Source: Chryseobacterium joostei
Lineage (GTDB): Bacteria; Bacteroidota; Bacteroidia; Flavobacteriales; Weeksellaceae
Reading direction: 5' to 3'
Length of the DNA: 64,000 nt
Assembly: GCF_003815775.1 (NCBI RefSeq)
Contig: NZ_CP033926.1
Location: 1,426,001 to 1,490,000 of the forward strand
Numbering within the stretch: the stretch's first letter is position 1; each line of letters starts with the position of its first letter. Under the pieces are notes generated by a model. The model had not been told where the DNA came from. It saw only the letters and a program-made list of their open reading frames with translations, and ran no database searches. This document shows, piece by piece, positions 23,394 through 33,536 of the stretch. A program made the position numbers and the translations under genes.

Positions 23394-25897
23394 TAGTTTT
23401 TCTGTGCAGATAAAAAGTTAAAAAATAAACGTGCCGCCCCAACATTTCCAGCAGGCAGCTGTCTGAAAAATGCCAACGGTGTGTAAATAAAATTACCCTT
23501 CCCGTATTGGGCATATAAAGTTGATCCCTGTAGTGGCTCTTCATCTGTATCGTGCATTTCAAAAAGCGGTTCATACGCTGCATCCCATTGAGCAGGAAAA
23601 TAAGCGCCACGCTCCTGTACCCAGCCTTTAAAATCATCCGCCGTAATTTTATTCGGAAAGTTCAGTAATTTATGATTGGCATTTAAAAACGTAACCACAG
23701 CATTTTCTTCGGTAACCCGCTTATTGGCAATACTGAAATTGTACATGCCCAATTGATCAACGGTTGTATCCTGATTGGTGTTATACTGCATCACCAGATT
23801 ACCTCCGGCTTTTGCATAAGACCATAAAAAGGGCATCCAGCGGCCCAGCTTTTTCTCTGTGTTATTTGCACGAACACCCAATACAATCGCATCATACTGG
23901 GATAGCTTGTTTTGTTTACCGTTTCCGCCAGATTCATCTATTTTGCCATAAAAATCTTCGTCTTTCAAAACATCTACCTGAACACCCGCAATACGCAGGA
24001 ATTCAGGAATGAAATCGCCCGCACCTTCTATGTAACCCACTTTTTTAACCTTCACCTGAATGTCGCCTTTCATTACGGTTACCGTTGCAGGCGAAAAATA
24101 TTGTAAGGTGGACAAATGCGGGTACTGAATTAATACTTGTTTTTTATTATAAGTGACTCCATCTGCAACAAAGTTGGCATCCAGTTGAATACGACCCGAC
24201 TTTATTGAAGTAAGTTTCGTTTGTGGAATAACATAATCAATGGTAGTATCTTTTCCATTGAGAGAACTTACATCAGCTCCACCTAATCGTTCTCCGTTAT
24301 AAATCAGGTTTAGTTTACCATTACTAAACTTTTTACTGGAATTAACCTTAACATTTAAACTCAAATGTAGATCTTCATTTTCCTTGACCACATAAAGCGG
24401 CTGTGTAAATTTCAGTTCCAATGCAGGAACAATACGCAAGGCTTCGACCACATCACCACGCACCGGATCTAATTTCTTGAAAGATAAAGGAAGTCTAACC
24501 TGAAATTTTTCCGAACCGATTTTTAAATCTACCCAAACATTCAGTGGTGATTCTGCCTCTGGCAAACCAATTAAAGTATCATTCGGCACAGAGAAAGTTC
24601 CTGCATTTACAGGAGGTTTTGCCAACCAGTAAGGTTCTGTGAGTGCTCCATCTGCAGGGATCTGAATGTCATGTTGAATGGTAATTAAAGAATCTTTTGA
24701 TAGTTTTCTGTTGAAACTTTCTGATTGAGTTAGCCATTTTACATCTTCTAAAACGACAGGGTTTTCAGTTCTTGAAATTAAATTTAACCTGAAATTATAA
24801 TGATCCCCGGCAACAGCCTCAGCCTGATTGGTAACGACCTCGCCCATAAACCCCGCACAGCTTAAAATGATATGGTCAAGAGATTTAATTTTATCCTTTT
24901 TCAGGTCTGTATCTTTTAGCTCCGTTACCTTTTTTCGTAAAGCAAGCAAAGCAGGTAAGCTAAGTTCCGGCTTATTGAAATTGAAAGCGGAAATAATTTC
25001 ATCTAACGAATGGTCAATATCAATATTTCCTTGTGAAGTCCAGGTTTTAACGACTCCGTCAAAAAGCGTTGCTTTTGCAGGCTCGCCAATAACATGGGCA
25101 AAATATTCAGTTCTGATGCCGGCTACAGACTGTGTTCCCGCACCCTGACTTTTATGCAAACTTCTGCTTAATCCTGCCAGTTCACCATAGCCCATTCCCA
25201 ATTGTGCATCATATTGCCCCACGGTTACTTTCAGTTGATTTTCAGATGTTGTATTGACCCCGCCAAAGCGGAAAGTATTCCATAATACGCGTTTTGGCTG
25301 CCATACATTTACATATTTTAGTTGATTTGGGAAAGCGGTTTTATCACCTGCCAACTTAAAAGCTTTTTCTGCAACCACAGCCGAAGCCGCATGCTGTCCG
25401 TGGCCTGCCGCAGCAGTAGGAGGAAAACGACAAATGATAACATCTGGACGGAATTTACGGATTGTCCAGACTACATCAGCTATAATGCTATTTTCATCCC
25501 ATTGTTTAAAGGTATCGGTCGTATTTTTAGAGAACCCGAAATCAATTGCACGGGTAAAAAACTGCTGGGCACCGTCTAACTTTCTTGCCTCTAAAAGCTC
25601 ATGTGTTCTGATTAAACCTAATGCAGCTCCTTGCTCTGTCCCTAATAGATTTTGCCCGCCATCACCTCTGGTTAAAGACAAATAACCTGTTTCTACATTT
25701 TGGTCGTTGATTAACCAGGAGAGCAATCCCGTATTTTCATCATCGGGATGAGCCGCAAGGTATAAAACTTTAGGGAGGTGTTTAAGTGTTTTGAGTTCAC
25801 GGTAAATTTCAGATGATTTGGAAGGCCGAACCTGTTGGGCCGAACAAAAAACCGTATAAAAGCCAAGAATAAATACAGTGCTTACTTTTTTGAACAT
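23393..25897 (-). CDS. PIG-L family deacetylase, large exported form
   Basis: An 834-residue protein with a signal peptide (MFKKVSTVFILGFYTVFCSA). The N-terminal PIG-L/LmbE domain (about 35-290) shows the zinc and catalytic motif AAHPDDENTG (about residues 46-55) and the second His motif AAAGHGQHAAS. The remaining 540 residues comprise beta-rich segments and a C-terminal glutamine-amidotransferase-like/DUF4350-like region (YDAIVLGVRANNTEKKLGRW). PIG-L enzymes remove N-acetyl groups from GlcNAc-type sugars. It leads the operon with the small membrane peptide and symporter, suggesting extracytoplasmic sugar deacetylation followed by uptake. The substrate is inferred only. Confidence 0.88.
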   Translation of the reverse strand: MFKKVSTVFILGFYTVFCSAQQVRPSKSSEIYRELKTLKHLPKVLYLAAHPDDENTGLLSWLINDQNVETGYLSLTRGDGGQNLLGTEQGAALGLIRTHELLEARKLDGAQQFFTRAIDFGFSKNTTDTFKQWDENSIIADVVWTIRKFRPDVIICRFPPTAAAGHGQHAASAVVAEKAFKLAGDKTAFPNQLKYVNVWQPKRVLWNTFRFGGVNTTSENQLKVTVGQYDAQLGMGYGELAGLSRSLHKSQGAGTQSVAGIRTEYFAHVIGEPAKATLFDGVVKTWTSQGNIDIDHSLDEIISAFNFNKPELSLPALLALRKKVTELKDTDLKKDKIKSLDHIILSCAGFMGEVVTNQAEAVAGDHYNFRLNLISRTENPVVLEDVKWLTQSESFNRKLSKDSLITIQHDIQIPADGALTEPYWLAKPPVNAGTFSVPNDTLIGLPEAESPLNVWVDLKIGSEKFQVRLPLSFKKLDPVRGDVVEALRIVPALELKFTQPLYVVKENEDLHLSLNVKVNSSKKFSNGKLNLIYNGERLGGADVSSLNGKDTTIDYVIPQTKLTSIKSGRIQLDANFVADGVTYNKKQVLIQYPHLSTLQYFSPATVTVMKGDIQVKVKKVGYIEGAGDFIPEFLRIAGVQVDVLKDEDFYGKIDESGGNGKQNKLSQYDAIVLGVRANNTEKKLGRWMPFLWSYAKAGGNLVMQYNTNQDTTVDQLGMYNFSIANKRVTEENAVVTFLNANHKLLNFPNKITADDFKGWVQERGAYFPAQWDAAYEPLFEMHDTDEEPLQGSTLYAQYGKGNFIYTPLAFFRQLPAGNVGAARLFFNFLSAQKN

Positions 25898-25995
25898 TTA
25901 ATTTTACTTTGCAGGGCAAATATAAGTAAATCATCTTTCTTTCAACCTTAAAAGAATGAGGCTGTGAATTTCACAAAAAAACTGTTTAATTTTTA

Positions 25996-26199
25996 TTAAA
26001 CCACAAAAGGCACAAAAGTTTTTAAACACTTAAGCTATTTAAGTTATATACTTTGGATATAAGGAGTACACTAAAGTTTTATTGAAAATCAAAGATTTTC
26101 AACTTATGTGAAATTAATTGTGTGGTATTTCCTTACACTTTCTAAAGTGTACTAAAGTGTTTAAAAAAATAAAAACTTTTGTGACTTTTGTGGCTAAGC
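25996..26199. repeat. MITE-like 200-bp element with inverted arms
   Basis: Left arm (25996-26032) TTAAACCACAAAAGGCACAA... and right arm (26155-26199) ...GACTTTTGTGGCTAAG are imperfect inverted copies of roughly 35-40 bases. The interior is AT-rich, with a small palindrome TTGAAAATCAAAGATTTTCAA-like sequence at 26083-26103. There is no coding capacity. It lies between the start regions of the PIG-L operon and the end of the ceramidase-like gene. Fits a miniature transposable element or large regulatory hairpin. Confidence 0.55.
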
Positions 26200-26250
26200 T
26201 TAAACAGACTTCATGTATGAATCAGAGTTTTCAAAGAAAATTAAAACTAC

Positions 26251-26922
26251 TTATGTTGTTCTAATTGTATTCCTTGTAAGATAGATATAATTAAACATGC
26301 AAAATGTTGCCACCGCTCCAAAGGTATGCCATAAAAAATGGGTTCCGAAACTCAACCATTCCCATTTGTCAGCGATACGAAAGGTAAGTGCAAAAACAAA
26401 CGACAATAAAGCAAAGCCTACCCATTTGCCTGCTTTCCATTGGGTGTAGATTAAATAACTTAATACTGAAAAAAGCACAAATGAGGCCATGATTGCGTAA
26501 TTTACATTGATAAAAAGAGAAGTGTTATCTACCAAAATCCAACTTCTCAACGCCAATATAAGTACTATATATACGAGAACCATTACAACAGCATAGTACC
26601 ATCTGATACTCTGAGCTAAAAAATAAAATCCGGCAGATAAACAGAGCAACATAATGGGCATCCAATCCATCATAATAAATACCGGCCATTGTCTGAATGA
26701 ATGGTAAATAGTTCCCCCAATGGCACCAATATATAATAAAATTAAGCAGTATGTTAAAAAGGGATATTCTTTAAAATTACCTTTCATTTTAATGGTCCAG
26801 AAAATGGCCAAGCTTAAAAATAACACAGCAGTTATTGCATTTAATGGCTCAGGGAAAAACTGAGCCATATCTGTTTCTTTATATAACATGCCTCCATCCG
26901 GAGGTATTGGGTTTATTGGCAT
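26251..26922 (-). CDS. Ceramidase-like (CREST superfamily) integral membrane protein
   Basis: A 223-residue protein with seven hydrophobic segments. Conserved positions of the CREST superfamily (alkaline ceramidase, PAQR, hemolysin III-like) are visible: EPLNAITAVLF in the first helix, TIYHSFRQWPVFIMMDWMPI with a His and a later Asp, and HFLWHTFGA in the last helix with an H-x3-H pair. These residues form a zinc site in characterised members. Bacteroidota that make sphingolipids sometimes encode such proteins, so a lipid amidase activity is possible. It stands alone with 328 bases to the PIG-L gene's start side and 464 bases upstream. Confidence 0.75.
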   Translation of the reverse strand: MPINPIPPDGGMLYKETDMAQFFPEPLNAITAVLFLSLAIFWTIKMKGNFKEYPFLTYCLILLYIGAIGGTIYHSFRQWPVFIMMDWMPIMLLCLSAGFYFLAQSIRWYYAVVMVLVYIVLILALRSWILVDNTSLFINVNYAIMASFVLFSVLSYLIYTQWKAGKWVGFALLSFVFALTFRIADKWEWLSFGTHFLWHTFGAVATFCMFNYIYLTRNTIRTT

Positions 26923-27386
26923 TGTCTTTTTTATATTAATATTTATAGGTATGCATCAGAATGCAAAATAGAAATACAAACCATTTTACTAAACATTACT
27001 AAAATATATACTTCTTCTAAATATAGAAAAAATTATGGCATTATATACCTGAATGTACCCAATTATATTTTACAAATTTGTTAATTCTACTTCTTATACC
27101 AATCAACCAGATTGACTATAAAACAAATATTACTGTTTTTTTTGATTCGATACATTTAAATATATAGTTTCCAAATTACATTAGAAAAAGCTTCATCTAA
27201 AAAAAGATATCTGATAAAATAATAATTACCAGATATCTGGCTTTGATAAATCCCGTCATATTTACAATTTGTTAAATACAGGTAAATAAAATACACCAAT
27301 CATCTAAAACAAGTAAATAATAATTCATAAGTTGATGAAAAATCATTATTTTAGTGTAAAATTAATAACCTGCAAACCCGATCACA
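26923..27386. other. 464-base AT-rich divergent intergenic region
   Basis: Separates the leftward ceramidase-like gene from the rightward NtrC-type gene. The only structure seen is the inverted repeat at 27205-27238. Possible promoter elements for the NtrC gene near 27347 (TATTTTAG) are weak. Confidence 0.5.
27199..27238 (-). terminator. Orphan terminator-like hairpin, leftward orientation
   Basis: Perfect 9-bp arms AGATATCTG (27205-27213) and CAGATATCT (27230-27238), 16-base loop. Read on the minus strand the stem is followed by seven T. It is 280 bases upstream of the ceramidase-like gene, so it would end a leftward transcript that begins inside this intergenic region. Confidence 0.45.
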
Positions 27387-28745
27387 ATGTGTAAAATTTT
27401 CATAATAGATGATGACCGCTTTTTTGGAGAAATGCTGAAGCATCATCTCCAGCTCAATCCGGATTATGAAGTTTTCCTTTTCGATACCGCAAAAGATTGC
27501 CTTGCTAATCTTTTTATGAACCCGGATATTATCTGTATTGATTTTGGACTTCCGGATATTCAAGGTGATGAGCTTTTTAAACAGATCAAAAACCTGTATC
27601 CTGATCTTCCCATTATCGTTATCAGCGGACAGGAAAACATAGAGGTAGCCATCAATTTTCTCAAACAGGGAGCAAAAGATTATATCGTAAAAAATGAGCA
27701 TACAAAAGAGCTTCTGTGGAGCTCTATTATCAGGCTGAAAGAAAATATTTCGCTGAAACAGGAGGTAGAAGACCTGAAAGATGAACTTGAAAAAAAATAC
27801 ACTTTTGAGAACACCATCATTGGACAAAGCGAATCTATAAAAGGTATATTTTCAAAAATAAATAAAGCGCTAAAATCCAGTATTAATGTTTCAATTACCG
27901 GGGAAACGGGTACAGGAAAAGAAGTGGTCGCGAAAGCCATTCATTATAATTCACCCAGAAAAAACAAGCCTTTTATAGCGGTGAATATGGCTGCTATTCC
28001 TAAAGAACTTGTAGAAAGCGAATTTTTCGGTCATGAAAAAGGGGCATTTACGGGAGCAGCGGAAAGAGCCTCCGGAAAGTTTGAGCAGGCTAATGGAGGA
28101 ACCATTTTTTTGGATGAGATCGCAGAGCTTGATCTCAATATCCAAAGTAAACTGCTCCGGGCTCTACAGGAAAGGGAAATTACAAGAGTAGGCGGAAACC
28201 AGAAAATAAAGCTGGATGTAAGAGTAATTACAGCAACCCACAAAAATCTCGCCCAGGAAGTAAAAAAGGGCACTTTCCGGGAGGATCTGTATTACAGAAT
28301 TATAGGCCTCCCTATTGAACTACCACCCTTACGTGAAAGAGAACAGGATACTTTAATTCTTGCCAGGCATTTTATAGACTTATTTTCAAAGGAAAATAAA
28401 ATCAAACCTTTAGGGTTATCTGCTGAAGCTAAAAAAAAACTTCTCGCTTATAATTTCCCCGGAAATGTAAGAGAATTGAAATCTATCGTTGATCTGGCAT
28501 GTGTAATGTCTGACCATTCTGAGATAATGGCAGATGATATTAGTTTTTATACCCTTGAAAAAGATTCAGAGTCTTTTCTCGACGGGCAAAAAACATTAAA
28601 ACAATATACTACAGATATCATCCTACACTTTCTGAAAAAAAATAATAATGACGTGATTAAAACAGCAAAGGTTCTGGATATAGGCAAATCAACAATTTAC
28701 AACCTGATTAGTCATGCTGAAACTAAAAAACTAAATAACAACTAG
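27387..28745 (+). CDS. NtrC-family sigma-54-dependent response regulator
   Basis: A 452-residue regulator: receiver domain (about 1-120, phosphoacceptor Asp52 in IDFGLPD), AAA+ domain (about 140-380) with Walker A GETGTGKE, the sigma-54 contact loop GAFTGA and Walker B GGTIFLDEIAEL, and a Fis-type DNA-binding helix pair at the C-terminus (VIKTAKVLDIGKSTIYNLI). It would activate sigma-54 promoters after phosphorylation. It opens a four-gene signalling block that leads straight into the exopolysaccharide genes; the stop codon abuts the FIST gene start. Upstream activating sites may be the TTCCA-N5-TGGAA palindromes in this locus, an inference. Confidence 0.93.
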   Translation: MCKIFIIDDDRFFGEMLKHHLQLNPDYEVFLFDTAKDCLANLFMNPDIICIDFGLPDIQGDELFKQIKNLYPDLPIIVISGQENIEVAINFLKQGAKDYIVKNEHTKELLWSSIIRLKENISLKQEVEDLKDELEKKYTFENTIIGQSESIKGIFSKINKALKSSINVSITGETGTGKEVVAKAIHYNSPRKNKPFIAVNMAAIPKELVESEFFGHEKGAFTGAAERASGKFEQANGGTIFLDEIAELDLNIQSKLLRALQEREITRVGGNQKIKLDVRVITATHKNLAQEVKKGTFREDLYYRIIGLPIELPPLREREQDTLILARHFIDLFSKENKIKPLGLSAEAKKKLLAYNFPGNVRELKSIVDLACVMSDHSEIMADDISFYTLEKDSESFLDGQKTLKQYTTDIILHFLKKNNNDVIKTAKVLDIGKSTIYNLISHAETKKLNNN

Positions 28746-29888
28746 ATGAAAGTTGCCAAATTACTTTTTATAAACGGAGAATTCAGATATGAAAGAAATG
28801 ATGAAAATCTTGACTATCAGAAAGCTCAGCTCGTCCTAGGATATGGAGCTAGAAATCTTATTGAAGACAATCATTTTTTCTTTCAGCTCAAAGAAAAGTT
28901 TCCCCATGCAGAGATTACCTTATCATCATCGTCCGGAGAAATTTTCTGTAATGAAGTATATGATAATACGGTAACCGTTACCATTATCAGTTTCTCAACA
29001 TCTTATATTAAAACTTCACAGATTAATATAGAAGACTTTCCTAGCAGCTACGAAGCCGGGAAAATCCTAATGGAAAAACTTCCTAAAGAAAACCTCAAAT
29101 GGGTATTTGTTTTATCAGACGGCAGTCGCGTCAACGGCAGTCAACTAGTTCAGGGACTGAACTCCGGACGCCCTGATCATGTGTTAATTTCAGGAGGATT
29201 AGCTGGGGACGGGGACCAATTTGAAAAAACAGCAGTTGGCTTAAACCAGATCCCAGCCTCCAATCAAATTGTAGCGATTGGTTTTTATGGGAAAAATCTA
29301 GAGTTATCTCATGCATCATATGGAGGCTGGGAAAGCTTCGGATTAGAAAGAACAGTTACCCGTTCTCATCATAACATCCTATATGAAATTGATCATAAAA
29401 ATGCCCTTGATCTTTATAAAAAATATCTCGGAAAATATGCAGAAGAACTTCCGGGTTCAGCACTTCTTTTCCCTCTTTCTCTTAAATCTGACAATACCTC
29501 CTCTTCTGTTGTACGTACCATCCTTTCTATTAATGAGAAAGATAATATGATGGTCTTTGCAGGCGACCTTCCCGAAGGAAGTAAAGTAAGATTTATGAAG
29601 GCCAACATGGACCGGTTGATTGATGCAGCCAATGATGCAGCCAGTGAATGCCTTGAAATAATTCATAATAAACCTAAAATGGGAATTATTGTAAGCTGTG
29701 TAGGAAGAAAATTAGTCTTAGGAGACCGGACTGCTGAAGAAGTGGAAATGGTAAGAGATGTTTTTGGCCCTGACACCATCATTACCGGTTTCTATTCATA
29801 TGGAGAGATATCCCCTCTGAAGCCCTTTGATGATTGTGCCTTACACAACCAGACCATAACTATTACAACCGTTAACGAAACTGCATAA
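28746..29888 (+). CDS. FIST domain sensory protein
   Basis: A 380-residue cytosolic protein with the FIST N domain (about 25-215; GARNLIEDNHFF, ATLSSSSGEIF-like TLSSSSGEIFCNEVYDNTVT) and the FIST C domain (about 220-365; DLYKKYLGKYAEELPGSALL, and the CVGRKLVLGDRTAEEVEMV segment). FIST domains are proposed to bind small ligands such as amino acids and to feed signalling proteins. It lies between the NtrC regulator (0-base gap) and the hybrid kinase (2-base gap), so it is most likely a ligand input for that kinase. No transmembrane segment. Confidence 0.9.
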   Translation: MKVAKLLFINGEFRYERNDENLDYQKAQLVLGYGARNLIEDNHFFFQLKEKFPHAEITLSSSSGEIFCNEVYDNTVTVTIISFSTSYIKTSQINIEDFPSSYEAGKILMEKLPKENLKWVFVLSDGSRVNGSQLVQGLNSGRPDHVLISGGLAGDGDQFEKTAVGLNQIPASNQIVAIGFYGKNLELSHASYGGWESFGLERTVTRSHHNILYEIDHKNALDLYKKYLGKYAEELPGSALLFPLSLKSDNTSSSVVRTILSINEKDNMMVFAGDLPEGSKVRFMKANMDRLIDAANDAASECLEIIHNKPKMGIIVSCVGRKLVLGDRTAEEVEMVRDVFGPDTIITGFYSYGEISPLKPFDDCALHNQTITITTVNETA

Positions 29889-29890
29889 AA

Positions 29891-32800
29891 ATGGAGACGG
29901 AAATTCACAACCTATTAAAAAGACAGATCAACAAATATCTTACAGAAGACTGTAAGTCTCATCCGCAGTTCAAAAATTTCATCAATGCTGTGAATCAGTC
30001 TTATCAATCTTTTGAAAGGGATAAAGAGCTTATGGATCATGCTTTTAAACAAAGTGAGGAAGAATATCGGGAAATCTATATCAACCTTAAAAATGAAAAT
30101 ATTTTAAAGCAAAAGTCGATCTCCAATCTTTATGAGTCCATCAAGATTCTTGATCCTGCGATTGAATATCTGGATTCTGAAGATCTTACAGAGCTTTCAT
30201 CTTATGTATCTGAACAGTTGAGAAAAAGGTTTTTTTTGCAGGAACAGCTTAACAAGCAACTAAAGTTTCAGAAACTGTTGATGAATATATCTTCAGAGTA
30301 TATTAATATTCCTATAGAAGAGGTATCTGAAAGCGTGAATAAATCTCTTAAAGAGATGTCAGAATTTGTAAATGCAGACAGAAGCTATATTTTCAGATAT
30401 GATTTTGCAGAAAACACCTGTTCCAATGTTTATGAGTACTGCAATGAGGGAATAACTCCTCAAATAGACAACTTGCAGAATGTACCACTTGATATCATCA
30501 GTGAATGGGTGGAAGCCAACCAAAAAGGAGAAAGCATTTATTATCCGGATGTTCAGGAATTACCAGAAAGTAATCTTAAAAACCTCTTACAGGAGCAGGA
30601 TATCAAAAGTCTACTTGTAATACCAGCCATGCTTCAAAATGAATGTCTTGGCTTTGTAGGTTTTGATTTTGTCAGGAATTACCATAAAGTATCACATACC
30701 GAGAAAAATCTTCTCACCATTTTTACTCAGGTTCTTGTCAATGTACGTGAGCGCCTCGTTCTTGAGAGAAATCTTTCCAGAACAGTAGAAATCCTGAAAA
30801 AATTACTGGCGAATTTACAGTCCGGAATATTAATGGAAGATGAGAACAGACAAATTATATTTACCAATGATTTGTTTTGCAAAATGTTTAATATTCCAAT
30901 TTCCGCAGATGATATGATCGGAATAGATTGTACAAATTCTGCGGAAGAATCTAAAGCTCTTTTTAAGAATGAAGATTATTTTGTCCAGAGAATTAATGAA
31001 ATACTTAAAGAAAAGAAAATCGTAACCAATGAACTCCTGGAAACCAGGAATGGAAAATTTTTAGAAAGACATTATATTCCCATTTTCATTAAGGATCACT
31101 ACAAAGGACATCTTTGGAAGTATAATGATGTAACGGAACGTGTTGTTACCCAAAACCTCCTCAAACAAAGTGAAGAACGCAACAGAATGATCATGGATTC
31201 TGCCATGAGTGCCATCATCATTACCAACCACAAGGGGCAAATCACTTTTTGGAATAAAAGTGCGGTCAATACCTTCGGTTGGACAAAAGAAGAAGTAGAA
31301 GGTAAAAAAATTCTTGAAAAAATTATTCCGAAAGCAGATAAAACGCTCTACACATCAATGCTGAATAAACAAGTGGAACGAAACATTATCAAAAAAAACG
31401 GAGAAGAACTTACGGTAGAAATATCAGTTATTGCCGTAGAACAGGATGATAACAAATATTACTGCTACTTCATTAAAGATATTTCTGAAAGAAAAAGAGC
31501 GGAAGATCGCATCAAGAGACAAGAGGAAAAATACCGGAACATCATTGCCAATATGAATTTGGGCTTGCTGGAAGTAGACAACAACGAAACCATCCGCTAT
31601 GCCAATCAAAGTTTTTGTGATGTATCTGGCTATGATCCGGATGAGTTAATTGGCAAAAGTCCTTCACAGCTATTTGTATACGGAGAAAATAATCTTGAGT
31701 TTGTAAAAGAGCAAATCCTATTAAGAAAAAAAGGAGTTTCAAGCGTATATCAGCTTCCTGTAAAAAATAAGAGAGGAGAAATTAGATGGTGGGCAATAAG
31801 CGGAGCGCCCAATTATGATGATAACGGTAATCAGCTTGGTTCGATAGGAATCCACCTTGATGTTACGGACCAAAAAAAACTGGAAGAAGAACTAAAACAG
31901 GAAAAAGCTAAAGCATTGGAGGCATCCAAAGCCAAGGAAGTTTTCCTCGCTAATATGAGCCATGAGATAAGAACACCTCTTAATGCTATTATAGGTTTTT
32001 TACGAGAGTTGAAAAGAATAAGCCTTAATGCCACCCAAAAACAGTTTGTAGAAAACAGTTATAATGCTTCACAACATTTGTTATCAATTATTAACAATAT
32101 TCTTGACATTTCCAAAATCGAATCCGGCGAAATGTCTCTGGAAAGCAAAAGCTTTTCATTACAAGAAAGTATCGAAAATGTTATTACCATTCTACAACCT
32201 AAAGCAAAACAAAAAAAATTACAACTATACGCTGTTTTTTCAAAGTCCCTCGCCCCTGCTCAAAAAGGAGACTCCTTAAAGATAGAACAGATTCTGTATA
32301 ATATTATCGGCAATTCATTAAAATTTACAGATAAAGGTGAAATAAAGATAGAGTGTAATGTTATTAAAGACTTTTCCCGTTATCAGACTATTTCAATACG
32401 CATTACAGATACCGGAATCGGAATGAGTGAAGAGTATGTAAACAGTATCTTTAAAAAATTCAATCAGGAAGATAGCTCTATTTCCAGGAAATATGGTGGT
32501 ACAGGTCTCGGAATGACTATTACCAAAGAGCTGGTCTCATTAATGAAAGGAAAGATTGAAGTGAATAGTGAGAAAAATAAAGGAACTGCTATCACCATCA
32601 CTTTCAATGTTGACAAAGGAAATGAAGAAGCACCTTTAAAATCTTCCCAAAAGAAACAGAAAATTTCTATTCAGGGAATTCATGTATTGCTAGTTGAAGA
32701 TAATGAACTGAACCAGCTGGTTGCAGAAAACTCACTGACATATTTTAAGTGCAACGTTACAAAAGCTGACAACGGCAGAATGGCAGTAGATCTATTAAGA

Positions 32801-33412
32801 AAAGAAAAGTTTGATATTATCCTGATGGATATTCAGATGCCTGAGATGGATGGTATAGAAGCCACCAAAATAATACGGGAAGAACTTGGAATCGAAACAC
32901 CCATTATCGCCCTTACCGCAAACGCTTTCAAAACCGAGATAGACAATTGTATCGGTGCAGGAATGGATGACTATATTACCAAACCGTTTATTGAAGAGAA
33001 CCTGCTCAATATTATTCACAAATACACCAAAAATCAAAGAAGAACCAACACAACGATATCCAATATGAGCAAAACACTTTATGATCTTAAAAATATACAG
33101 ATGCTCAGCAGAGGAGATGAGGATTTTATTCAGAAAATGCTTTCCATATTCATTTCGCAGACCCAGGAAACAATTCCTTTGGTAGAAAAAGCATTTGAAG
33201 AGAAAGACTATGCAGAAATAGCAAGGCTCATCCATAAGATCAAGCCCAGTATAGAAGGCATAGGTATCTATTCCATTAAAGAAGACGTAAAACAGCTGGA
33301 AGTATCAGCAAAAGGACAGCACACAGATCTTCCTGAACTGTATACTCTATTTGAAAACATAAAAAAGACTCTTACTACCGTAATAATCCAGCTAAAAGAG
33401 GAGATTAAATAA
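29891..33412 (+). CDS. Hybrid sensor histidine kinase with GAF, PAS repeats, receiver and HPt domains
   Basis: A 1173-residue cytosolic kinase. Order from the sequence: helical N-terminus (1-110), GAF domain (about 115-300), three PAS domains (about 300-420, 425-545, 550-670), HisKA with the phospho-His in FLANMSHEIRTPLNAIIGF (about residue 691), HATPase with N box IIGNSLKFTD and G boxes DTGIGM and GGTGLGM, a receiver with Asp in ILMDIQMPEMDG (about 979), and a C-terminal HPt domain with LIHKIKPSIEGIG (His about 1114). No membrane segment, so signals are cytosolic, possibly via FIST. Phosphate could pass H-D-H to the NtrC or the single receiver. Confidence 0.93.
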   Translation: METEIHNLLKRQINKYLTEDCKSHPQFKNFINAVNQSYQSFERDKELMDHAFKQSEEEYREIYINLKNENILKQKSISNLYESIKILDPAIEYLDSEDLTELSSYVSEQLRKRFFLQEQLNKQLKFQKLLMNISSEYINIPIEEVSESVNKSLKEMSEFVNADRSYIFRYDFAENTCSNVYEYCNEGITPQIDNLQNVPLDIISEWVEANQKGESIYYPDVQELPESNLKNLLQEQDIKSLLVIPAMLQNECLGFVGFDFVRNYHKVSHTEKNLLTIFTQVLVNVRERLVLERNLSRTVEILKKLLANLQSGILMEDENRQIIFTNDLFCKMFNIPISADDMIGIDCTNSAEESKALFKNEDYFVQRINEILKEKKIVTNELLETRNGKFLERHYIPIFIKDHYKGHLWKYNDVTERVVTQNLLKQSEERNRMIMDSAMSAIIITNHKGQITFWNKSAVNTFGWTKEEVEGKKILEKIIPKADKTLYTSMLNKQVERNIIKKNGEELTVEISVIAVEQDDNKYYCYFIKDISERKRAEDRIKRQEEKYRNIIANMNLGLLEVDNNETIRYANQSFCDVSGYDPDELIGKSPSQLFVYGENNLEFVKEQILLRKKGVSSVYQLPVKNKRGEIRWWAISGAPNYDDNGNQLGSIGIHLDVTDQKKLEEELKQEKAKALEASKAKEVFLANMSHEIRTPLNAIIGFLRELKRISLNATQKQFVENSYNASQHLLSIINNILDISKIESGEMSLESKSFSLQESIENVITILQPKAKQKKLQLYAVFSKSLAPAQKGDSLKIEQILYNIIGNSLKFTDKGEIKIECNVIKDFSRYQTISIRITDTGIGMSEEYVNSIFKKFNQEDSSISRKYGGTGLGMTITKELVSLMKGKIEVNSEKNKGTAITITFNVDKGNEEAPLKSSQKKQKISIQGIHVLLVEDNELNQLVAENSLTYFKCNVTKADNGRMAVDLLRKEKFDIILMDIQMPEMDGIEATKIIREELGIETPIIALTANAFKTEIDNCIGAGMDDYITKPFIEENLLNIIHKYTKNQRRTNTTISNMSKTLYDLKNIQMLSRGDEDFIQKMLSIFISQTQETIPLVEKAFEEKDYAEIARLIHKIKPSIEGIGIYSIKEDVKQLEVSAKGQHTDLPELYTLFENIKKTLTTVIIQLKEEIK

Positions 33413-33440
33413 AGAGTAACCATCCAAAATCAAGACTCAA

Positions 33441-33455
33441 TTCCATATTTTGGAA
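33441..33455. promoter_or_regulatory. TTCCA-N5-TGGAA palindrome, copy 1
   Basis: TTCCA-TATTT-TGGAA, 28 bases after the hybrid kinase stop and about 80 bases before the receiver gene. Same motif as at 40519 and 45936. Confidence 0.45.
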
Positions 33456-33536
33456 AAAGAAAAATATTTAACCGCTTTATTTTCAGATAGTTAAATACAG
33501 GCACAATAATAGACTTATTGTTTTCAAATTAGAAAA

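Noticed and set aside
27271..33501. GTTAAATACAGG present upstream of both the NtrC gene and the single receiver gene
   Set aside because: Twelve-base AT-rich matches are expected many times by chance, and their distances to the genes differ (about 105 and 36 bases).
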